Positions 1 through 5,414 of a DNA stretch of 5,688 nt are shown here, one piece after another; positions within the stretch are counted from its first letter, which is position 1, and each line of letters starts with the position of its first letter. The translations under genes were made by a program, and so were the position numbers. The stretch comes from Candidatus Sericytochromatia bacterium (GTDB taxonomy: Bacteria; Cyanobacteriota; Sericytochromatia; UBA7694; JACMQJ01). The stretch is taken from assembly GCA_014377055.1 (NCBI GenBank), contig JACMQJ010000416.1, positions 1 to 5,688 on the forward strand, given 5' to 3'. A model generated the notes under the pieces. It searched no databases. It had not been told where the DNA came from and saw only the letters and a program-made list of their open reading frames with translations.

Positions 1-18
1 TAGGGTGGATTGGAGTTC

Positions 19-1278
19 TTAATTACTAAGAGCTTGCTTTATTTCTTTATAAGTATCATCAGACCAAAGTATTAACAAGTGTCCAACATTTTTAATATCT
101 GGTAGTACTGATGATCCTCTAAGTATTGCATTTTCAGCAGGAACAACTATCTCATCTGTTTTCGTCCAGATAGAAGTATATTTGATATTTGGATATGTAA
201 ATACTGGATCTACTGAATTTAGTTGATTTAAAAAATCACTTCCAGGACGCATCTGATTGGACGCTTCACCAATTCCAGCCCAAGCAATATAAGTGCCGTA
301 ATGAGGAGTTGATATAGAAACAAAATGATCAATACTATTTGCACCATTCATATTTTGTATATAATAACGACCAATTAGACCACCCATACTATGACAAACA
401 TAATCAATCTTATTAACACCTTGTTCTTTTTTTGCTTCTTCTATTTTGCTTGCAACAATTTTTGCTTGCTCTTTTATATCAGTAATATTTGGGAATAAAT
501 TAACAGGGTATAAAGATTGCCAATTGTTCTTCTTTAAATCTCTATAAATACCATACATAAAATACCAGCTAGGTTCAGCATAACCTTGTACTATTACCAC
601 AGGTATTTTATTACCTCTACTTGCAGAAGTAACATTTTTAAATGTATTTGTTGGTCTTTTTGCAAGTTCAACAAACATATTATTCATAAAAACACTAAAT
701 TGTTGATAGTTTATACCTTTTGCTTTAGGGTTTTTTGCCATTAAATTATTTGTTAGTGACCAATAATTAAGAGTTTTAAATCCATCAATTTGTCTACTAG
801 ATGCCAACTCTTTTGCTGAAATAAAATTATCATGATCTGTATCTATTGATTGAGCCATTTGCTTATAAAAATTATATAAGTTACCTGCCATTTGTTTGAT
901 AGCTTGTTGGTTAGGACTAACCTCGCTAAAAGTAAGTTGATTGTTATGGTCTTTATCTAAGTTCTTAAAAGAATTAGGTGCTTGACTTAGTTCTGACGCA
1001 TCAATTACGCCATTTTTATTTTTATCATATTCATTAAAAATTTTTCTGTATGATGATAAAACAAACCCTTCTAAAGTTCCTGATTCATTATTTGCAGGTA
1101 AAACAATTGAGTCACCTGTATTCGCTCCTACTTTATCTATTTCGGTAAAAGCAAAACTTGTTGAAAGAGCATTTATATCATTATTCTCATCTAATATAGG
1201 TAATGTATTGGTATTATTACATCCTGAAATGATTAGCGAAGATATTAAAGAAGCTAATTTTAGTTTACTATTTTTCAT
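19..1278 (-). CDS. EF-hand lipoprotein with C-terminal LipA-type lipase domain
   Basis: This 419-residue protein is probably a secreted, lipid-anchored triacylglycerol lipase or esterase. Residues 1-19 form a lipoprotein signal peptide (basic start, hydrophobic core, lipobox LIISGC), with Cys20 as the predicted acylated residue. Three canonical EF-hand loops follow at 85-96 (DKNKNGVIDASE), 108-119 (DKDHNNQLTFSE) and 146-157 (DTDHDNFISAKE); a degenerate fourth may lie near 183-194. The hydrolase domain occupies about 224-419. Its nucleophile elbow is CHSMGG, with Ser297 as nucleophile. Asp375 (SIWTKTDEIVVP) and His400 (NVGHLL) are the likely acid and base. This tail resembles that of Bacillus subtilis LipA (YTSIYSSADMIV...GVGH), so I assign it to the Lipase_2/family I.4-like group. 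Two oddities: Cys replaces the usual Gly/Ala at the first elbow position, and VQGY stands where lipases usually have HG in the oxyanion segment. No convincing Shine-Dalgarno sequence precedes the ATG, but the signal peptide fixes the start. Calcium dependence and the substrate are inferred. Confidence 0.85.
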   Translation of the reverse strand: MKNSKLKLASLISSLIISGCNNTNTLPILDENNDINALSTSFAFTEIDKVGANTGDSIVLPANNESGTLEGFVLSSYRKIFNEYDKNKNGVIDASELSQAPNSFKNLDKDHNNQLTFSEVSPNQQAIKQMAGNLYNFYKQMAQSIDTDHDNFISAKELASSRQIDGFKTLNYWSLTNNLMAKNPKAKGINYQQFSVFMNNMFVELAKRPTNTFKNVTSASRGNKIPVVIVQGYAEPSWYFMYGIYRDLKKNNWQSLYPVNLFPNITDIKEQAKIVASKIEEAKKEQGVNKIDYVCHSMGGLIGRYYIQNMNGANSIDHFVSISTPHYGTYIAWAGIGEASNQMRPGSDFLNQLNSVDPVFTYPNIKYTSIWTKTDEIVVPAENAILRGSSVLPDIKNVGHLLILWSDDTYKEIKQALSN

Positions 1279-1306
1279 TACTTACTACCATTACCAAATA
1301 CAACTT

Positions 1307-1312
1307 ATTATA
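1307..1312 (-). promoter_or_regulatory. Candidate -10 box for the lipoprotein gene
   Basis: On the minus strand these six bases read TATAAT, an exact sigma-70 -10 consensus, 28 bases before the lipoprotein start codon. No good -35 hexamer lies 16-18 bases upstream, and such hexamers are common by chance in DNA this AT-rich. An inverted repeat (1321-1361) lies just upstream and could bind an activator, which is inference. Confidence 0.35.
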
Positions 1313-1320
1313 TTAAAAAA

Positions 1321-1361
1321 TCTCACTTAATCTTTTTTATTTAGATTACAAGTGAATGAGA
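1321..1361. repeat. Imperfect inverted repeat upstream of lipoprotein gene
   Basis: The left arm (1321-1333, TCTCACTTAATCT) is mirrored by AGATT at 1343-1347, AAGT at 1350-1353 and GAGA at 1358-1361, with small interruptions between the right-hand pieces. The inner core is TAATCT-N9-AGATTA. The 13-mer TTAATCTTTTTTA at 1327-1339 recurs exactly at 1444-1456 in the second repeat. It may be a regulator site. A terminator is unlikely because the stem is almost all A/T. Confidence 0.4.
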
Positions 1362-1403
1362 AATTAAAAATATTATTACTTAATGTTATTTTAGTTTCAA
1401 TAA

Positions 1404-1414
1404 AAGATAATCTT
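1404..1414. repeat. Short palindrome AAGATAATCTT
   Basis: This is an 11-base perfect odd palindrome (AAGAT, A, ATCTT) between the two longer inverted repeats of the same intergenic region. It contains the same AGAT/ATCT half-sites. It could be a third site for the same factor or chance in an AT-rich spacer. Confidence 0.25.
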
Positions 1415-1443
1415 GCTCTTAATTAACTTATATTAAACAAAAG

Positions 1444-1469
1444 TTAATCTTTTTTAAATTTAAGATTAA
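1444..1469. repeat. Inverted repeat TTAATCTT-N10-AAGATTAA upstream of dapB
   Basis: The two eight-base arms (1444-1451 and 1462-1469) are perfect inverted copies separated by TTTTAAATTT. The first 13 bases (1444-1456) duplicate 1327-1339. The repeat sits about 20 bases upstream of the candidate dapB -10 box. The stem has only one G/C pair per arm, which makes an intrinsic terminator unlikely and a protein-binding site or chance more plausible. Confidence 0.4.
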
Positions 1470-1488
1470 TTTAAAAATGAGAAGAGAA

Positions 1489-1494
1489 TATGAT
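1489..1494 (+). promoter_or_regulatory. Candidate -10 box for dapB
   Basis: TATGAT matches five of six positions of the sigma-70 -10 consensus and lies 62 bases before the dapB start. The best-spaced -35 (TTAATT at 1466-1471) matches only three of six positions, so the promoter assignment is weak. A leader of about 55 bases would result, too short for a lysine riboswitch. Confidence 0.3.
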
Positions 1495-1543
1495 TTATTA
1501 TTCGATTGTCTTGAAAAAAATTAGCAAAAAGAAAAGATGATTA

Positions 1544-1549
1544 AAAGGT
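1544..1549 (+). promoter_or_regulatory. Ribosome binding site of dapB
   Basis: AAAGGT lies seven bases upstream of the ATG at 1557. It is one of the clearest Shine-Dalgarno sequences in the window and supports this start. The nucleotide-binding GxxGxMG motif then falls at residues 8-14, as expected for DapB. Confidence 0.6.
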
Positions 1550-1556
1550 AACGAAA

Positions 1557-2351
1557 ATGATTAAAATTTTATTAAATGGTGCAACTGGTAAAATGGGCTT
1601 AGAGTCTGTTAAAGCTATTTATTCAGATATAGAGCTTGAACTCTCAGGTGTTATTGGTAGGACAAAAAATATTGGCGAAGATATTGGCAAAATCACTTTA
1701 GGATATGATATTGGTTTAAAGGTAGAAACTGAAATTGATGATTTTATCATAAACAAAAAATCTGATATTTTACTTGATATATCCAATGCTGAGGCTGGTT
1801 ATAAATCAATTATTAAAGCATTAAATAATGGATTAAATTGTGTAACTGGATCTACTGGATTTAGTAATAAACAATTGGAAGAAATAAAGAATTTAACCGA
1901 AAAAAACAACTTAACAACTTTAGTCATTCCTAATTTTTCAATTGGTGCCGTTTTAATGATGAAATTTTCTGCAATGGCTGGTAAATATTTCAAAGATGTC
2001 GAGATCATTGAAATGCACCATGAAAAGAAAAAAGATGCACCTTCTGGTACAGCAATTAAAACTGCAGAAATGATTAAAAAAAACAATATTGATTATAATA
2101 TGGTTCGACCTGATAATTTTGAAACTATTGCAGGAAGCAGAGGTGGAAATATTGAAAATATTAATATTCATAGTATTAGATTACCTGGATTTGTAGCAAC
2201 TCAAGAAGTAATATTTGGAGGATTAGGTCAAACCCTAACAATAAAGCATCAAACAATTAATAGAGAAGCATATATGGAAGGACTAATTTTCTCATTGAAA
2301 AAAGTTAGAGAAGTTAAAGGTTATATCTACGGATTGGAAGATTTACTCTAA
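1557..2351 (+). CDS. dapB: 4-hydroxy-tetrahydrodipicolinate reductase
   Basis: DapB is a cytosolic enzyme that reduces dehydrated 4-hydroxy-tetrahydrodipicolinate with NAD(P)H to tetrahydrodipicolinate, feeding diaminopimelate (peptidoglycan) and lysine synthesis. At 264 residues it has the usual length and looks intact. Visible motifs are the Rossmann loop GATGKMG (8-14), GRTK at 34-37 after the second strand (Arg35 and Lys37 might contact an NADP phosphate), VTGSTGF (96-102), IPNFSIG (124-130), and the signature EMHHEKKKDAPSGTA (152-166). By comparison with E. coli DapB, His154 is the proton donor and Lys158 the partner residue; SGTA helps bind substrate carboxylates. The C-terminal stretch SIRLPGFVATQEVIFGG (206-222) is typical of the Firmicutes/Thermotoga type rather than the enteric form. 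No other lysine pathway gene is adjacent. The next gene on this strand is an unrelated toxin-antitoxin pair 56 bases downstream, with its own promoter. Confidence 0.97.
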   Translation: MIKILLNGATGKMGLESVKAIYSDIELELSGVIGRTKNIGEDIGKITLGYDIGLKVETEIDDFIINKKSDILLDISNAEAGYKSIIKALNNGLNCVTGSTGFSNKQLEEIKNLTEKNNLTTLVIPNFSIGAVLMMKFSAMAGKYFKDVEIIEMHHEKKKDAPSGTAIKTAEMIKKNNIDYNMVRPDNFETIAGSRGGNIENINIHSIRLPGFVATQEVIFGGLGQTLTIKHQTINREAYMEGLIFSLKKVREVKGYIYGLEDLL

Positions 2352-2365
2352 ATAAGAATAAATAT

Positions 2366-2401
2366 TTATGATATAATTTATGAATAATATTATGAAAATG
2401 G
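2366..2401 (+). repeat. Three TTATGA-N6 units at 12-bp pitch, candidate antitoxin operator
   Basis: TTATGA occurs at 2366-2371, 2378-2383 and 2390-2395, exactly 12 bases apart. The array overlaps the -10 box and runs to seven bases before the antitoxin start. Ribbon-helix-helix proteins commonly bind short repeats at a regular pitch as stacked dimers, so this is a natural candidate for autoregulation by the downstream antitoxin. Two palindromes are embedded or adjacent: ATAAATATTTAT (2358-2369) and ATAATATTAT (2384-2393). The repeats are visible; their use as an operator is inferred. Confidence 0.45.
2369..2377 (+). promoter_or_regulatory. Extended -10 promoter of the toxin-antitoxin operon
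   Basis: TGATATAAT is a full extended -10 element: TG, one base, then a perfect TATAAT at 2372-2377. Extended -10 promoters can work without a good -35, and none is seen at the right distance. Transcription would start near 2384, giving a leader of about 24 bases before the antitoxin ATG. The promoter is overlapped by the TTATGA array, which suggests repression by occlusion. Confidence 0.55.
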
Positions 2402-2407
2402 TACATC

Positions 2408-2656
2408 ATGAAAACTTCTCAAAATTTTGAACGAATTACTATTTCTGTTCCTATAGAAATTTTAGGTGATATAGAAAAATTACAAAAAGAGTTTAATGTT
2501 TCTAAATCAGAGTTATTTAAAATCTCTTTTGAAAAATTTTTATCTGACTATAAAAAACAAACACTTAAAAAAATAGCTGAAATGATGAAAAAAGAATACA
2601 ATTCAAACAAAGAGCTAACAATTTTTACATCAATTGATAGTGATGATTTTATATGA
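2408..2656 (+). CDS. Ribbon-helix-helix-like antitoxin of a MazEF/PemIK-type pair
   Basis: This 82-residue protein is probably the antitoxin and DNA-binding autorepressor of the adjoining RNase toxin. Residues 8-18 (ERITISVPIEI) look like the DNA-contacting beta ribbon of an RHH/CopG fold. Predicted helix A covers about 16-29, the turn NVSKSELF lies at 30-37, and helix B runs to about 46. A Lys-rich helical stretch (about 49-63) leads to the tail at 68-82 (KELTIFTSIDSDDFI), acidic and hydrophobic, as in antitoxin tails that wrap around MazF. The stop codon overlaps the toxin start as ATGA, the classic arrangement for balanced translation. The Shine-Dalgarno is poor (ATGG at most). The partner strongly supports the role; the RHH fold is assigned by pattern only. 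Confidence 0.8.
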   Translation: MKTSQNFERITISVPIEILGDIEKLQKEFNVSKSELFKISFEKFLSDYKKQTLKKIAEMMKKEYNSNKELTIFTSIDSDDFI

Positions 2657-2994
2657 ATCAAAAAGAAATATGGTTAGTTAATCTTGATCCTACTTTGGGA
2701 TCTGAAATGAAAAAAACAAGACCATCCGTTATTCTAAATGACGATTCTATAGGTGTCCTTCCTTTAAAAATTATAGCTCCCATAACAGATTTTAAAATAA
2801 CCTATAAAGAAGTTCCTTGGATGGTTATAATTCATCCAGATAAATTAAATAATCTAAAAAAGGACTCAGTTATTGATTTATTTCAGATACGTTCAGTTTC
2901 AGAAGAAAGACTTATAAAAAAATTAGGTAGTATTTCAGAAAAGAACTTGGAAGAAGCAAAATATGCTCTTAAAGTTGTCTTTGATATAGATTAA
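2653..2994 (+). CDS. MazF/PemK-family endoribonuclease toxin
   Basis: This is a 113-residue toxin of the MazF/PemK fold, a family of ribosome-independent endoribonucleases that cut mRNA at short sequences when the antitoxin is lost. Family motifs are present in order: EIWLVNLDPTLGSE (5-18), KTRPSV (21-26), APITD (42-46), and DLFQIRSVSEERLIKKLG (75-92). By comparison with B. subtilis MazF, Arg23 and Thr45 match the catalytic Arg and Thr, and Ser17 the GSE serine. All are present, so the toxin looks active. Its length is normal. The start overlaps the antitoxin stop by four bases and has no strong Shine-Dalgarno of its own, so translation is probably coupled to the antitoxin. Cleavage specificity cannot be read from the sequence. 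It converges on the next gene with two bases between stops. Confidence 0.93.
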   Translation: MNQKEIWLVNLDPTLGSEMKKTRPSVILNDDSIGVLPLKIIAPITDFKITYKEVPWMVIIHPDKLNNLKKDSVIDLFQIRSVSEERLIKKLGSISEKNLEEAKYALKVVFDID

Positions 2995-2996
2995 AG

Positions 2997-3701
2997 TCAA
3001 AAAACAAAGCTCAAAATTTCTTTATGTAATCTTTTATAATCAGGTAAATATTTTTCTATGAGTAGCCAAAAATTTTTGGAATGATTTTTTTCTTTAATGT
3101 GTGCTAATTCATGAATTATGATATAACTAGCCTGTTCTTGATTAAGCTGACAAATATTTAAATTGAGCGATATTTTATCATCATGGCTACAACTTCCCCA
3201 TCTTTTCTTTACTTTTCTAAACTTTATCTCTTTTGGATATAATTTCATAATACTACTATAATAATTAATCAGGGGCATAATATGATTGATACTTGCTTCT
3301 CGGTAAAAATTATCTACCAATAATTCTATTATTTCATTTTTAATTTTTATTTCATTATTTATTTTAACAACAAATTTATCGCCAGTAAAATTTAATGTCG
3401 CTTTTGATAAATTTGTATTTACAAAATCTAATTGATAATTAACTCCCAAAAATCTGACAGCATAATTATTAGCTAGATTACTTTGCTTTACCATGTCTAT
3501 CTGTTCTTGTCGTTTTTTTGCATCCTCAGACTTTTTTATTATCCACTCAGCTTTAGATAAAATAAGTTGTTTTGCACGATCCAAAGAGATATTATGACCT
3601 TTTATAACTATGCCTTTTTCTCTATGTATTGAAATATAGGTATGCTTAATATTTTTTTTAATCTCTATAGTAAAATCTATATTGTGATTATCATATTTCA
3701 C
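2997..3701 (-). CDS. YgjP/DUF45-family zinc metallohydrolase
   Basis: This 234-residue soluble protein belongs to the YgjP (DUF45, M48-like WLM) family. The zinc site is HELAH at 197-201 with the third ligand His207 (KEKNHSKNFW), and Glu198 is the likely general base. The family-specific KKRWGSCS motif is at 165-172, followed by the usual beta segment ISLNLNICQL. Members were long annotated as metallopeptidases; I recall E. coli YgjP being reported as a UTP pyrophosphatase, so the true substrate here is open. The chosen start is a GTG codon (3699-3701), matching the usual N-terminal strand (HNIDFTIEIKKNIKHTYISI). It has no Shine-Dalgarno, and the frame stays open upstream to a stop at 3756-3758. 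It lies 47 bases downstream of the kinase gene on the same strand and is probably cotranscribed with it. Confidence 0.85.
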   Translation of the reverse strand: MKYDNHNIDFTIEIKKNIKHTYISIHREKGIVIKGHNISLDRAKQLILSKAEWIIKKSEDAKKRQEQIDMVKQSNLANNYAVRFLGVNYQLDFVNTNLSKATLNFTGDKFVVKINNEIKIKNEIIELLVDNFYREASINHIMPLINYYSSIMKLYPKEIKFRKVKKRWGSCSHDDKISLNLNICQLNQEQASYIIIHELAHIKEKNHSKNFWLLIEKYLPDYKRLHKEILSFVF

Positions 3702-3733
3702 TTGATAAATTATTGATTCTAACAGTTTACATA

Positions 3734-3741
3734 TTTCTCCA
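3734..3741 (-). promoter_or_regulatory. Orphan Shine-Dalgarno-like GGAG before the ygjP-like gene
   Basis: On the minus strand TGGAGAAA occurs just after the kinase stop codon. It is a good Shine-Dalgarno sequence but lies 35 bases from the GTG used in the YgjP-like call. The nearest ATG (3730-3732) is followed at once by TAA. An in-frame CTG at 3723-3725 has 11-base spacing and would add eight residues. The site therefore makes the start of the YgjP-like gene uncertain. Confidence 0.3.
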
Positions 3742-3748
3742 TGAATAA

Positions 3749-5224
3749 TTAATTTTCATTACTTATTTGTTGGGTATGTTGAGGTAAAGTAAAATAAAAA
3801 GTTGACCCTTTTCCTATTTCTGACTCTAACCAAATTTGCCCATTATGATATTCGATTATTTTTTTGCAAATAGCTAAACCCATTCCTGTTCCAGAATATT
3901 CATTTTTGCTATGTAGTCTTTGAAATACGATAAATACTCTTTCATAATCGTCTTTATCAATTCCTATACCATTATCCGTAATCGAAAAAAGCCAATCACT
4001 GTTTCTTTTTTTTACGGAAATATTTATAATAGGCTCAACACCTTCTTTAACATATTTTAATGAATTGCTCATTAAATTTTGAAATAGTTGAGTCATTTGA
4101 GTTGAGTCTGATTTTAATTCAGGTAAAGCATCAGAAGTAATTGTTGCATGAGTTTCCTCTATCAGAAGCTGTAAATTAAATTTAACATTTTCAACTATTT
4201 CGTTAAGAGCAATTGTCTTTAATTTCTTTAGTAGTGTTCCAACTCTTGAATAATATAATAGTGAATCAATTAATTTTTGCATTCTGACCGCACCATCAAC
4301 AGCAAAATTAATATAATCGTTAGCATCATCATCAAGTTTATCTTTGTATCTTTTTGCTAATAGTCTTGTATAACTTGAAACCATCCTTAATGGCTCTTGT
4401 AAGTCATGAGATGCTATATAAGCAAATTGCTTTAATTCATCATTGACTCTTGCTAGATCCTCAGTCCTCTTTGCTAAATCAGACTCTATTTTTATTCTAT
4501 CCTCTATTTCTTGTTTAAGCATTTCGTTAGACTTAAGAAGCTCTAAAGTTCTATTTTCGACCATTGACTCCAACTTATTTTGATAGTTTCTTAACTCATC
4601 TTCTACTTTTTTCCTTTCGTAAATTTCTTCGATAAGCTTTGATGTTCTTAACTCTACTCTTTCTTCTAATTGTTCATTTAGTAAGCTAAGTTCCATCTGA
4701 CTTTTAGTTAATTCTTTATTTTGGTTTACTGCATTTTCAAAAGTTGACATCATCAAATCAAGTATCTGTCGACGATCCGAATTAATATTATATGAGTTTT
4801 CATTAAAATTAATTTCCATGCTCATTTTAAATTTTTCTTCTGTTGGATCAAAGTTTTTTATTAGATTTCGTATTCTATTAATTAATGAATTTGGCTCATA
4901 AGGCTTAATGATGAAATTATCAGCACCAGATTCTAGCCCTCTTAATAAATCTTCGGGATCTGATAATGATGTTAATAAAATGAAAGGAATAAATTTTAAA
5001 GAACTATTACTTTTTAGCGTTTCGCAAAGGCTCAAACCATTCATTTTGGGCATCATAATATCACTGATAATAAGATCAGGTCTATTTTTATTAATTTTTT
5101 CAATTGCATCCAAACCATTAATTGATGTTTCAACTTTATATGAGTAGGATTCAAGAAGATACTTTAATTGTTCAGCTTGAGTAGCACTATCCTCAACAAC
5201 TAAAATATTAACTTCTTTATTCAT
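3749..5224 (-). CDS. Cytosolic receiver-histidine kinase (REC-coiled coil-HisKA-HATPase)
   Basis: This 491-residue signalling protein has no membrane segments. An N-terminal receiver domain (about 5-124) has the acidic pair Glu11/Asp12, phosphoacceptor Asp55 (SDIMMPKMNG), Thr85 and Lys107, all intact. A linker at about 135-170 (INSDRRQILDLMMSTFENA) recalls a linker I have seen in other REC-kinase proteins. A long coiled coil (about 168-262) carries a two-fold repeat: LEERVELRT...EEIYERKKVEDEL and LESMVENRT...QEIEDRIKIESDL. HisKA follows, with His273 in SHDLQEPLR, a phytochrome-kinase-like H box. The ATPase domain has an N box (Asn383, Asn387), G1 DNGIGID (417-423), FQRLH (434-438) and G2 GTGMGL (445-450). 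It should therefore autophosphorylate, with activity tuned by phosphorylation of its receiver. No sensor domain or partner regulator is nearby, so the input and output are unknown. The ATG has a weak ribosome site and overlaps the stop of a possible 29-codon ORF. Confidence 0.93.
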   Translation of the reverse strand: MNKEVNILVVEDSATQAEQLKYLLESYSYKVETSINGLDAIEKINKNRPDLIISDIMMPKMNGLSLCETLKSNSSLKFIPFILLTSLSDPEDLLRGLESGADNFIIKPYEPNSLINRIRNLIKNFDPTEEKFKMSMEINFNENSYNINSDRRQILDLMMSTFENAVNQNKELTKSQMELSLLNEQLEERVELRTSKLIEEIYERKKVEDELRNYQNKLESMVENRTLELLKSNEMLKQEIEDRIKIESDLAKRTEDLARVNDELKQFAYIASHDLQEPLRMVSSYTRLLAKRYKDKLDDDANDYINFAVDGAVRMQKLIDSLLYYSRVGTLLKKLKTIALNEIVENVKFNLQLLIEETHATITSDALPELKSDSTQMTQLFQNLMSNSLKYVKEGVEPIINISVKKRNSDWLFSITDNGIGIDKDDYERVFIVFQRLHSKNEYSGTGMGLAICKKIIEYHNGQIWLESEIGKGSTFYFTLPQHTQQISNEN

Positions 5225-5313
5225 TATTTATTTACCAAAAACCATACTATAATATGATGTACAATCTCAAAAACACTACGATCAAGCTTGTTGCCTAAGC
5301 ATTCGTCTATCAT
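5224..5313 (-). CDS. Possible 29-residue ORF coupled to the kinase start
   Basis: An ATG at 5311-5313 opens a 29-codon frame ending in TAA at 5224-5226. That stop shares one base with the kinase ATG (TAATG), the layout of translational coupling. The peptide begins MIDECLGNKLDR and ends in a hydrophobic segment (IVHHIIVWFLVNK). An in-frame TAG lies two codons before the ATG, so it is not the tail of a longer frame. No convincing Shine-Dalgarno precedes it and I recognise no family. It could be an upstream ORF controlling kinase translation, a tiny membrane-active peptide, or chance. Confidence 0.3.
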   Translation of the reverse strand: MIDECLGNKLDRSVFEIVHHIIVWFLVNK

Positions 5314-5414
5314 TTTTATCTAAATTCAAAATATTCAATATATAACTTTAATTTAAAATTTATTTAAAAGCAAGTTTATAACGTCACAATTCAATTCTTT
5401 TTTATAAATTAACT

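Noticed and set aside
1444..1469. Intrinsic terminator from the perfect inverted repeat
   Set aside because: The stem is almost entirely A/T and no T-run follows the downstream arm on either strand, so it would be too weak.
1477..1524. 15-codon ORF upstream of dapB as a leader peptide
   Set aside because: It has only one Lys and no run of regulatory codons, no Shine-Dalgarno, and no attenuator hairpin follows. It would also overlap the candidate dapB -10 box.
1279..1556. Lysine riboswitch (L-box) ahead of dapB
   Set aside because: The expected leader is only about 55 bases if the -10 at 1489 is used, and the spacer lacks the GC-containing helices and conserved junction bases of an L-box.
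1799..2171. Open frames on the minus strand within dapB (1799-2086 and 1953-2171)
   Set aside because: They lie wholly antisense to a well-conserved dapB, and their translations show no recognisable domain; they are shadow frames.
4908..5147. 79-codon plus-strand frame inside the kinase gene
   Set aside because: It is antisense to the receiver domain, whose motifs are all intact; no ribosome site or family signature supports it.
5281..5305. Hairpin near CAAGCTTG as a terminator for the dioxygenase gene
   Set aside because: CAAGCTTG is palindromic but has no loop, and the GCTT/AAGC alternative pairs only four bases without a following T-run.
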